Shown here in pieces: positions 45,520-55,765 of a DNA stretch of 64,000 bases. Below the pieces are notes generated by a model. The model was not told the DNA's origin and did no database searches. It saw only the letters and a list, made by a program, of their open reading frames with translations. Each line of letters begins with the position of its first letter. Position 1 is the first letter of the stretch. The DNA comes from Pyrrhoderma lamaoense (lineage: Eukaryota; Basidiomycota; Agaricomycetes; Hymenochaetales; Hymenochaetaceae): NCBI GenBank assembly GCA_002794735.1, contig NBAZ01000007.1:1302001-1366000 (forward strand). The letters are read 5' to 3'. The position numbers were made by a program, and so were the translations under genes.

Positions 45520-47179
45520 TTGTTTATTCATGTATTTCATTAAACTATTACGAGCGGTTAACGCTGTTGATCTTTGAGTTTGTTTGCACGAAAAGGAAAT
45601 GAACCACCTGGTCATTTCTCCTCCCTTATTTTTGCACCCTCTCCATGTACCCCATGCATTTTCGTGACTTTAGAGGTCTTCTGGATCGTGATGCGTGCAG
45701 CCACATGAACCGGTATTGTACATATTGTGAGTAGAACCGGTATAAATTCTCAAACTTCCGGAATAGACCTTGGCAATCGCTTTTAAACCGCGAGGTACTT
45801 TTTTTTTTGCACGAATTTGAAAAAGCATGTCGGAGCAGAGAACGAGAAGTAAAAAAAAAAACTGTCTTGACTGAACTTCATTACTCCACAGGATTGAATC
45901 GAAGAGGGAAAAATGAAATTTGTCCCGTAATTTGAATAACGGAAAGGTTATCTAGGTTAAGATGGCAAAAGAGAGGATCAACCACTGTTCAATGGAATGG
46001 GTCTTTACCTTTTTACCTACCCTATTTAATTTCACCGACGATTTTGGTTAAAGGTGGTAGATCTGCGAATCAGTTCGTTGTTACTACCTATGGGGGGCCA
46101 CATTGTGTAATTATTATACATTTTTAGCTCACCGCAGAGCCATCGAAAGAATGCATCCCTGTAATCATTGAACGACCGCGGGTTGTGTGGCCGTTGTATA
46201 CTTATAACGGTCAAATGGAACGACTTCAATCTTGCTGCACTCTCAGCATCGAGGGAAAACAAGCATATTCACAAAGATATTGATATATAGTGCTGCCAAG
46301 ATCCGTTGCTTAATTGCAAGCAGAAGATGTGTTAAAGAAGGTAGAATGCGGCGCCACCGGGCTAAGAACTGTACAATAATGTGTTTAATTGACGTCCGTT
46401 TCTCAGTTTTCACATCGAGGTAGATAATTCAAAGGAAGAAGGAGGTCCCTAGGTGGATATTTTGTGAAGAATGTCAACTTTGAAGAGAGATTACTCGTTG
46501 CTATTTACGGAATAGATGTACCGCACAAACTACCCGGCGGGCATGTTCGATAGATGTTTTACCAGAAATTGAATAGCAGCAGGGGTAGAGAGTTGAGATA
46601 GGAGTCTATTAGATATCGAGAAGGGGTCTATAGTTTTCGTTATGGAACGATTTTAGCCCCAACAATGCTCTGAAAGCATCGTTGCGGTCAGATGGATTGA
46701 GCTTCGATGCTTCGATGTAGCTTTTTTTTTCTCCTACTTTCTGGTATTGGCCAGTACACAAAGTCCGAGGAGACTTCGGGAGATTCTCCGGTGAAAGAAG
46801 GTAACATATGCTTCTGGGTTCATCAAAGATGTAATCACGATGACTGCAGCTAGATCGTACAGCGAGCTTTCGACTAGACGTCACGACAATCCTTTACACA
46901 GGAGATGAGCTGGTCGTGGTTGAGATTGGGAGAGGCGCGCGAGGCGCGGTGGATGACTCAGAGCTACGTGACCATTGTCGGCACATTTCTCAATATTATC
47001 TTGTGACACAGCCCAACTGCAGCAACCTGTGTTCATGTACTAAGCTGATCTCGGCATCTTTCCCGGCATGAGTTCAGCGCACATCAGAGGTGATCAAGCG
47101 TTTGCCAAGGACCGTCCGCTCCCTCTTTTTTACTTACACCCACAACCTCTTCACTATCCTTGCACTTCATCTATCTGAC

Positions 47180-48406
47180 ATGTATCACTCGCACTCTATC
47201 AGCCGCCCATCTCAAAACTCGTACGAATATGAACAACAGCAACCTCCGTATGGCGGAGGACTGCATCATTCACGTAGCCATAGAGGTCCTCCTCCAGGCG
47301 CCGACCCGCAGTTATGGCAATGGTTTTCGAGCGTAGACACAGATAGGAGTGGCTCAATAACTGCTACCGAACTTCAGGCTGCTTTAGTGAACGGTATGTG
47401 TCGTTAGTCGTAGCGTTGTATCAAGTGCATATACTCAGTACTATACTTTCAAAGGGGATTGGTCACGTATGTGAATCTAACAGAATAAACAGTGTTTTAA
47501 GAAGACTAATATGTGTATGCTTTCCTCAGACTTTGACCTTGACACAGTATGTTACTCGAATTAAGCGTAAGGATTATTTACTGACAGTCGACTATCAGGT
47601 TAAAATGTTGATGGTAAGCCTTTCATGACACAATCAGCTTCGCAAAAAGCAAAGCACTCTAAAACTCAAGGTCGATACCGGCTTTTAGGGTATATTTGTA
47701 AGCTGTCCTTAATACTCGGAGGGAGGCTTATGCTGATTCCGTGTCACAGGATACAGACAGAAGTGGAACTATAGGATTTAATGGTACGAACTATTTGTAA
47801 CATTCGAAGTGGAAACCTATTAGTAACTCATAAATATAGAGTTCTCCGGTCTATGGAAGTATATCGCAGATTGGCAAGGGGTTTTTCGTCATTTTGACCA
47901 GGGTAAATTATCAATCCTTTGAATTTGAATATGACTAAATCAAAGCATTAAGACCGCTCCGGATCTATTGATGGACATGAACTTGCTAATGCACTCAGAA
48001 GTTTTGGTTACAACCTTTCACCCCAGATCCTTTCGCTCATAGAACAGAAATATGGTAAAGATACGTTCTTATATATTCATTAGATCTACGTATTAAAAAA
48101 ATAAGTTACAGCAAAGCCGCCTTCCACTAACTATGGCCCCCCTCCTGGAATAACATTTGATCGTTTCGTGCGCGCATGCATTGTTGTGAAAACACTCACG
48201 GAATCCTTTCAACGGTAGTCAAGCTTAATACGATATATCGACATGTACTAATGTATCATTCAGTTTGGACACAGATCGCGACGGGTGGATCCAAGTTAAC
48301 TATGAAGAATTCATGAGGGTAAGCCGGGAATATCTGTCTCCTCAACTAACGAAAGATTGAACTTTGTTTTATCTATTATGATCAGATTGTTCTAAGTGCT
48401 CCTTGA
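47180..48406 (+). CDS. PEF1: Penta-EF-hand calcium-binding protein (ALG-2/Pef1 type)
   Basis: This is a cytosolic calcium sensor of the PEF family. MYHSHSISRPSQNSYEYEQQ (ATG 47180) starts the Gln/Gly/Pro-rich N-terminus. EF1 is SSVDTDRSGSITATELQAAL. Tiny exons FDLDT and VKMLM follow, then FDTDRSGTIGFNEFSGLWKY (EF2) and RHFDQDRSGSIDGHELANAL (EF3). Next are PPGITFDRFVRACIVVKTLT and DTDRDGWIQVNYEEFMR (EF5 region), ending IVLSAP at 48404-48406. Loops 1, 2 and 3 keep the D-x-D-x-S/D-G pattern. At least eight introns for about 210 residues make it one of the most fragmented genes in the window. Budding-yeast Pef1 acts in bud and cation-related functions. Confidence 0.9.
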
Positions 48407-48805
48407 TTTGGATCACGAAGCCTGCCCATATGAAGGAATCTCAATCAGCATGTCCATTCAAGTCATGATGCTAATGACTTTTAGTGTATTTTACCGAAGC
48501 TTATATGTTAATAATCTCTCAAGCTGTTTTGTATCTACTATTTAACGCTCTTGTTCAATATCATATCAAACATAGTAGAAAATGTAAATCTTTCATCTAG
48601 ATTTCATTATCTAACATGAACTCTGATTACGTCATACACTGTGCTGTTGGACGTGTTTCACGTGAATATTGAGGATAGGGAATAAACCAATGATAATTAC
48701 CGAGAAATACGATGGATACATCCACTGTCCCAAGTCATCTGATTTATTCCTAGAGCCGTCCCCTTCTCGACCGAGCTCTTTCTTCCTTCCTTCAACCTGT
48801 ATATC
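48407..48805. other. Spacer with LACS promoter
   Basis: This 399-bp stretch lies between two (+) genes. It carries an E-box at 48659-48664 and a CT-rich stretch near 48755-48800 just before the LACS start. No gene. Confidence 0.5.
48659..48664. promoter_or_regulatory. E-box CACGTG upstream of long-chain acyl-CoA synthetase
   Basis: CACGTG within TTTCACGTGAA, about 145 bp before the ATG at 48806. Its role is inferred from position. Confidence 0.3.
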
Positions 48806-51773
48806 ATGTCTTCCAGCACTCTTGAAACCTTGGAAAAGCCATGGCCAGAGAAACTTGATCTACAGAAGCAAGGTGTTGAGGTTCCAGGAACCCGTAGGCC
48901 AGGTCAGACAGGTAAGACGTGTCTTAGCTTTATTTGCAATGCCCAGGATCTGAACTCTTCTAGGTGTCTACAGGAATGGTTAGCACATAAATATACTTGA
49001 GTTATTGTACCATATCTGATAATTAACTATGTTCAGGTGCTTGGGGACTTATTAAACTTGAGGACCAACCACACGTTCGCGTCCTCCCAGACATTTTCAA
49101 TGTCGGTCTCCTTCGTTCTGCGGACAAGCCATTCTTGGGCATAGGCCAGTTGTTACTAAGACGCCGCTCAAGTTTGCGGACCATTATGTTTGGCAGACGT
49201 ACTCACAAGTGGATGAACGTCGCCGAAACGTAGGAAGTGCTGTAGCTAAGCTCTTTTCTGACGGTGTCTTAGGAGGGGGAGAACTAGAGACAGTGGGGAT
49301 TTGGAGTCAGAATAGGCCAGGTAAGATATTTTAGAGAAAATGAGCAGTCCGGAATCTGACGTTTTGATGATATTCGCATAGAATGGCAAATTGTAGATTT
49401 TGCCTGCAGGCTTATGGAAAAATTGGAGTTAGCTTATATGATACGTTAGGAAAGGATTCTGTCGGTGAGTTAGAGACATAGATTGAACTCAAAAAGAAGG
49501 GGTATGCCTAACTTATATGAAATCCTTCTCAGAATATATGTGAGTCCATGACGTTTTCATCATTACCGAGTTAAGTTCATGATTATCTTATTTTCTCAGT
49601 ATCAACCATGCGCACCTTACTATTATATTCGCCTCTTCCCAACATATACCCACACTCATAGCACTTGGAACAAAGGTCCCTATGCTTAAAATGATTGTAT
49701 CTCTTGATGAATTGACCCCTGAGACGAGAAATGTTCTATATCAATGGGGGAAGACTCAAGGCATCGACATCAAAGAACTCACAGAGAGTACGTTCTCAAT
49801 TTAGATCAAATATTATTTTTGAGCATCAGATACTCATGTCTCTCTTCTTAGTTGAGGAACTTGGCAAACTCAACAGGATAGATCTCCCCCCTTGACTCCT
49901 GACCGAATTGCAACCATCTGTTATACATCGGTAAGGACCAGGACCATCATAGCTTTAAAGTGATAAATACTAAACCTATCTCCTAAACTAAGGGTACGAC
50001 TAATAATCCAAAAGGTGAGAGACGTTATGATATATCCTTCTCGACAGTTTGTTGATCAGTCATTAGGTGCCGTCCTTACTCATAGAAACCTCGTATCTGC
50101 CTCCGTTTCAAATTTGCATGGTATTGTATTCAATAATGATGGCCTATTACTTTCTTACCTTCCACTGGCACATATATATGAGGTAACTGTTGAAAGTCCT
50201 TAAACGTTTATTGTTACTTATTTATGGATATAATTAGCGTATAAACGAGTTGAACTGTACGCTGTTTGGTGGAGCAATCGGATACTTCACAGGAGATCCA
50301 CTACGTCTTTTAGAGGATGCAGTAATCTTAAAACCGACGTACTTCCCCTCTGTCCCCCGCGTCCTTAATAGGATCTATCAGGCCGCAATGCTTGCAGGCC
50401 AAGCTCCTGGCCTTAAAGGATTCCTTTTCCGTAGTGCATTAGAAACTAAGCTTAAGCAGCTGCATGAAACGGGAATAAACACTCATGCGTTCTGGGACCG
50501 ACTTGTTTTCAGGAAGGTTCAGGCTGTACTTGGTGGCAGAATCAAAGTCTTAACATGTGGTTCCGCGCCAATCAGTAAGGATGTCATGGATTTCCTTAGT
50601 ATTGCTTTTGCATGTGATGTTGTTGAAGGTACCCTAACCGCGTATATATTTTTTCGAACAATATCTAACATATATCGATTTTCTAGGTTATGGTATGACG
50701 GAGAATTGTGGGACAAGCACAAGAACTTGGCCAGGTGATACTTGTTCTGGAGGGACTGTCGGTTCTCCTCAGCCATGTAACGAATACAAGCTCGTTGATG
50801 TCCCTTCCATGAACTATACTTCAGAGGATAAGCCTAATCCTCGCGGAGAGATCTGCATCAAGGGTGATAACTGTTTCATTGAGTATTACAAAGACGAAAA
50901 GAATACTCGGGAGGCGATTGACGAGGAAGGTTGGCTCCATACAGGCGATGTCGGGGAAATTGACAGCTGCGGTCGCATACGAATCATTGACAGGATTAAG
51001 GTAAGTTGATACTTTACCGTGTAGCTTCTGGGTTAGTTGGACAGTACGATCCCTCCTCAGACTATACGTAAATTTAAACTAGCCTTTTTATGGTTACTGA
51101 CGCGCTTTCTTTGGGTGGAATCTTCTTCCACTGACTCGAATAGAACATTATGAAACTTTCTCAGGGCGAATATGTTGCGCTCGAGAAGATCGAAGGTGTA
51201 TACAGCACGAATGGGCTTGTCTCGCAGGTGTACGTACATGGAGAATCTATACGTGATCACCTGGTCGGTATCGTCGTTCCGGACCCAATCCAATTCGCTG
51301 CACTTGTGAGCAGGGTCACTGGCTCTCATATCACTGCCGAGAATACTAGTGCTCTTGCAAAAGCAAGCAAAGATCCACGTATAATTCAAGAAGTTTTTAA
51401 CACCTTATCTGCTGAGGCTGATAGGGCAGCTTTAAAAGGGTAAGTCTTATTTTTTACTTCTAACATCTCTTATCTGGATTTCTTACCCCAAATTTACGAT
51501 ATGTAATAATATAGGTTTGAGAGAATGAAGAAAATATTCATTTCGCTTGACCCTTTCACCGTTGATAACGGAATGCTAACTCCCACATTAAAACTCCGGA
51601 GGTGAGAGACATACATTTTCTACTTCCCCAATATCATTAAAACAGGCGCTTATCATTATTTCCCTCTCGTTCTCGAACGAATCTTTTGCAGACGGGATGT
51701 AATAACTAAATACAAGGAAGTCCTTAATGAATTGTACTCTGATTCCACCCCCAAGGAATCATCTAAGCTTTGA
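48806..51773 (+). CDS. Long-chain fatty acid-CoA ligase (FAA1/FAA4-type acyl-CoA synthetase)
   Basis: This enzyme activates long-chain fatty acids with ATP and CoA. MSSSTLETLEKPWPEKLDLQ (ATG 48806) opens the gene. ICYTSGTTNNPKGAVLTHRN is the AMP-binding P-loop (49928-50090); SYLPLAHIYE, VPRVLNRIYQ and VVEGYGMTENCGT follow. The hinge and ligase motifs are EGWLHTGDVGEI, RIRIIDRIKN and MKLSQGEYVALEKIE. The end PKESSKL stops at 51771-51773. An exon of only seven bases (49533-49539) is needed between DSV and IINHAH. Three frame breaks are each repaired by one added base: near 49140 (FLGH to RPVVTKTPLKFADH), near 49406 (DFAC to QAYGKIGVS) and in the C run 49886-49891 (RIDLPP to LTPDRIATICYTS). Confidence 0.95.
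49533..49539 (+). other. Seven-base microexon (AATATAT) in the acyl-CoA synthetase gene
   Basis: Upstream is an acceptor ending TTCTCAG and downstream a donor GTGAGT. Joining GTCG, AATATAT and TATCAACC gives V-E-Y-I-I-N-H-A-H, the expected family sequence. Without it the frame does not continue. Confidence 0.75.
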
Positions 51774-52277
51774 TTCTTGCCTATGATCATGTTCAACTAT
51801 TTTTTTCTCTTTTGTGCTCTCTCTCATGTGAGACATTCCTCTCTATTTGTCACTTTCTTGTTCATTTCGCAATAAACAATCTTGGAATATGTAAACCACT
51901 TTTTTTTCTGTCGCAGATAAATCATTTGGAGATGTTTTATTAAGATATACATGAATGATCCGAGGGACGAAACTCAGAAATATGTATGTATAGGTAAGAA
52001 TATGTAAGATATTATGTATGTTTAAAGAGAAAGTGTGAGTTGAGTGAGGATAAGACCGAGACGTAAAGGAGTAATAGTAACAAGCGTAATATGGTGAAGA
52101 AAAAGTAGAACAGATGATCTACCGCTAGGAATGTCTGATACAATCTCCGAGATAAGGTGGTACAAAATACAAAAAAGTAGACAAATGCTACTGATATGGG
52201 AAGTCTTATACAATTGCAATTTGATGTGGTATACTTAATCGTGCGCTATATGCGGTATACGATCGTCTTGATAGTAA
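51774..52277. other. Convergent spacer
   Basis: This 504-bp stretch lies between the LACS stop and the stop of the (-) gene at 52278. It is AT-rich with poly-T and poly-A stretches. No gene seen. Confidence 0.5.
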
Positions 52278-53133
52278 TCAAGAGTTATTTTCGTCAGAGC
52301 CTGGTAGTTCTGAAGCATTGAGGCTCAAAGGGATAGGCGAAGGGGAGGGAGGGAGTGGAAGCAAAGAAGGAGATAAACGGACTGTAATAGTCCCGGACAA
52401 CGATTTTTCGTATGAAGGGTGACGTTGAAATGGGTTACGAGTATGAGTACGAGAAACTGGAGATTCTGTATAGCCAGAAATCCAAGTTTATACAATATCC
52501 ATTGCTATAAGGGACAGTTACTTACCAAGTACTCCTGGGATGCGCCACAGGTTGCAGATCAACTGCTCATTAGTGTCGCTGTTCGAAAAAGTGTCTGAGT
52601 TAGGGCTAGGTCCAGTGATAATGTTTATACTATTTTCATCGTCGGTAGCTGAATAGACAGAGTTAAAAGATGGTGATTTATTGCGGATGCCGTCAAGGAA
52701 TCTGGAAGCCTGAGGGCGCTCAAGTGGTAGGAGATTTGAAACTGAGTCATTGTGTCTTGCGCGAAAGCTAGGTGATGCAGGCGATAGAAGGGTCGGGCGG
52801 AGAATAGATAGAAATTCTTCCAGGGCATCTGAAGGAAGATTGAGCCTGTATAAATAAGAGTACACAAGTCAGAATAATGATGGACGCATGTGATAGAACA
52901 TAGAAAATGCAAGTAAAACGAAATCACTATCCTTACCTGGGAGACGCGGTATTTCTACCTGAAGAAGGAACAATATCTTCGTCATTGTGTTGCTCAGAGT
53001 CAGTGCGCATAGTACGAGAAAAGGGGTCGATAGACGGCGACAAGAGTCTAGAAGCTGAATTAAATGGCGTGCGCTGCGAGAACGGGCCAATGCGCATCGG
53101 ACGAGGAGCAACAAGGACAAAGTTATCTGCCAT
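52278..53133 (-). CDS. Ser/Pro-rich protein of unknown function
   Basis: I do not recognise this protein. Three exons give MADNFVLVAPRPMRIGPFSQ (ATG 53131-53133), spliced at CCCAG|GTAAGG to LNLPSDALEEFLSILRPTLL, SPASPSFRARHNDSVSNLLP and FNSVYSATDDENSINIITGP. A 60-nt intron then joins CNLWRIPGVL to ESPVSRTHTRNPFQRHPSYE. The Ser/Pro/Leu-rich tail ends at the TGA of 52278-52280. All frames join cleanly. It looks like a mostly disordered regulatory protein with one ordered helix pair (DALEEFLSILRP) and a conserved-looking basic segment (RTHTRNPFQRH). It is divergent from the MFS transporter. Confidence 0.6.
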
Positions 53134-53295
53134 GAATGACTCAAGAAAAGCAATGATATTAGACGATAATAGTGGAAAGAGGGGACGACAAGAATGAACT
53201 GGAATCAGGAGAAGAAGAAAGTCCTTTCGTTAGCCACATGTTACTAAGGTCGCTTATCGGCAATTTCCGATTGTGACTGTTGTTCGTGACAAGAT

Positions 53296-53301
53296 CACGT
53301 G
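53296..53301. promoter_or_regulatory. E-box CACGTG between the 52.3-kb gene and the MFS transporter
   Basis: AGATCACGTGCG in the 285-bp divergent promoter, 163 bp from one start and 118 bp from the other. Its role is inferred from position. Confidence 0.35.
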
Positions 53302-53418
53302 CGTGTCTTATGCTCCCGTTCCGAACTCCGGCCTCGGATTAAATTTAAGGAGTCGGGCTGGCAACAAACTTCCAGTTCCTTCCATCCATCATAACCTTGC
53401 CATCTCCTGACTCTGAGG

Positions 53419-55360
53419 ATGCGCATCGTAGCTAGATTCGAGAACTCAACTCCATCTGTCACTGAATCTGTCTTTCCCTCAGGCGAAACATGCCCTCTTC
53501 TAAGAGACCCGGAGTCAGAGCAGCTTACTTCTAAAAGGTCTACCTTTCCGTTTCGTCAGCTTTCAATTCTGTGTGCTCTTCGTCTTGCGGATCCTATCTC
53601 TTTCACTCAGATATTTCCTTATGTCAATCAGATGATGGAGAATTTTCAGATATGTGAACCATCCAAGACAGGTTTTTACAGTGGAATAGTTGTGCGTCCC
53701 TTGCATATAGCAACTTTTTGTAGCCGTTGCTAATTACTACTAAAGGAGAGTGTGTTCGCCTTAGCACAGTTGATCTCTATCTACCAGTGGTCCAGCCTTT
53801 CAGACAAATGGGGGAGGCGTCCCATAATTTTTCTTGGTATTTTCGGGATTGCAGTTTCTACGATTTGTCTCGGCTTTTCACGAACTTTGGTCGGCATATT
53901 AATCGCTAGAGCAGCTGGTAAGGAGTTTCTAATTCTCCGTATATCTTTGAAATATTCAATAACAAAACTGCTCAGCTGGCGTGTTCTCTGGAAATGTAGC
54001 AGTAATGCATTCAGTCCTAGGAGAAATCACAGACAAGTCCAGTCAAGCTTTCGCATACCCAATGTATGGACTTTGCTGGCCTCTAGGAGTTATTTTAGGG
54101 TAGGTCATAGATCTGAGCTTCTTGATCGCAGTTTTTTCGTGGCTTAATGCGGTGATCAGCCCTTTAATAGGTGGAACATTCTCTAATGCTGCGCAAAAGT
54201 ACCCAGCATGGTTTGGTTCGTACTTTTTTGAGGTTTTCCCATATTTTCTACCTTGCTTTGTCGTGACTTGTATAACGCTTGTTTCATTAATTTTGGGATA
54301 TTTTTATCTTGATGAGGTTGGTAGGCTTTTAAAATTTGTTTGTAATTTTATTTACTGAGATCCGCATTCAGACTTTGCCCAGTAAAGTTCGCGAATCGCA
54401 CATGAAGACAGAATATTCAATTTCTTATGGCTTATCGGAACACGTGGATCGGCTTGAACATGAACACACTCCTAAGCCTTGTGCAAGTGCCTTAATGCGT
54501 CTACCAGTCATTCGTGCACTTTGCTTCTCTGGGTGCGCCCTGAGTTTCGCTGGCTCTGCTTTTGACGTTGTTTTTGTTCTTTTCTGTTATTCTCCAGTGC
54601 AAGCCGGAGGTCTTTCTTTCTCTGTAAGTATTTATCGTGCCAAGTATTGATATTTCTTGTCTGACCTTTCAACAGGTTTCACAGATTGGGTATGCGCTGG
54701 CTGTAGCAGGCATGGCCTCGGCTTTAATTCAAATTGTTTTCATGCCTATACTCTTAAGAACTTCTCTACTGCGCAACTCTATAAATTCTGCATGGCTATA
54801 TGGCCCTTTGCCTTCCTGTCTCTTCCACCACTTAACTGGGTTGCTCAGATGGAGCTGAAGTTAATTGAAAGTAGCGCAAGCACTTCAGATGTACGTCGTC
54901 TTCTATGGGTTGGTATAGGCCTTGCTTTAGTCTTGAGTCGCATCGCTTGTTTAGCTTTCTCGTAAGTCTGCCCTCAAGCATTTACTCGAGGTTATGCATA
55001 TCAATATAATACACTCTTATCATTTCTTTTCAGCTTGAATATGATTCTTGTTAAGGAGCACGCACCTGGGCCTTCTTCTCTTGGATCAGCGAATGGCCTG
55101 GCGCAATTTGCTCAGTGTTTGGCTCGTGCCATTGCTCCAGCTTTTGTTAGGTGCGTCTTAAGTTAATAGCCTACATGATTGCTTGAATCAAAATCATTCC
55201 CTAACGAATGAGTTTTTGTCAATGCTATAGCTCTCTTTTCACTTTCTCTGTTGATCATAACATTCTCTCTGGGAATTTCTGGACATTGGTTATGATCCTG
55301 ATTTCCGCACTGGCTTGGATGCACTCCGCTATTGTTCTGGAGAGTCTGAAACGACACTAA
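53419..55360 (+). CDS. Major facilitator superfamily transporter (ZIFL/ZRS-like fungal MFS)
   Basis: This is a twelve-helix transporter of the plasma or vacuolar membrane; the substrate is unknown. The ATG at 53419 precedes a hydrophilic N-terminus with CPLLRDPESEQL, then LCALRLADPISFTQIFPYVN (helix 1) and GFYSGIV spliced to ESVFALAQLISIYQWSSLSD. The MFS motif A is SDKWGRRPIIFLGIFG (about 53800). Later blocks include GVFSGNVAVMHSVLGEITDK, YPMYGLCWPLGVILG, GFYSGIV-type helices, ALAVAGMASALIQIVFMPIL and VKEHAPGPSSLGSANGLAQF, a block frequent in ZIFL1-like fungal MFS. It ends ESLKRH at 55358-55360. One base is missing at TT 54754-54755 (MPIL to KNFSTAQLYKFCM). Confidence 0.88.
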
Positions 55361-55765
55361 GCTCTGTTGGAGATAACGATTCTTCTTGCATTCTTTACAA
55401 CAGTATCTGAACGTGCTACCTACCGTTAATAACACGTCTTGATGATGTGATGACAACTGATGAACTCCATATCCCTAACTTATAGACTTCTCTATCTTGT
55501 TTTTCTCCTTTTTGTATTGCTTGTAATTGTTGTTGCGCCTTTCACTCTTATTTGGATGTTTATTCTTAATACATTCTCTAGCTTCTTATCATCATTACTT
55601 GTCACATTAATAGATTTGGAGCACCTGTAGAGCAATTGCTACCTTTTTCTATGTACAACATAATGCCTGTTCGATAGCTACACCCATTAATCCAATTGAA
55701 ATTTCTCTTCTCATGACACGAGTGAGTTTCTGGTATATAAAAGCAAAATATATTCATATAAAATC
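55361..55765. other. Convergent spacer
   Basis: This 405-bp stretch lies between the MFS stop and the M24 peptidase stop. It is T-rich and has no coding signal that I can support. Confidence 0.5.

Larger units (their letters stand above)
43170..47179. other. 4-kb gene-poor divergent region
   Basis: This lies between the HAD hydrolase start (-) and the penta-EF-hand start (+). It holds CT-rich tracts (43775-43800, 43985-44070), runs of T, a 12-G and a 10-C tract and many purine runs. An ATG-initiated 76-codon (-) frame at 43304-43534 (MDDEESEDYRVNYSMFDEQR) could be a short gene or a 5' exon, but nothing else supports it. Two longer (-) frames at 46032-46262 and 46609-46884 lack ATG. I report no gene here. 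Confidence 0.45.

Noticed and set aside
46032..46884. Two minus-strand frames of 76 and 91 codons
   Set aside because: Neither begins with ATG, upstream sequence gives no start, and I could not join them by plausible splice sites.
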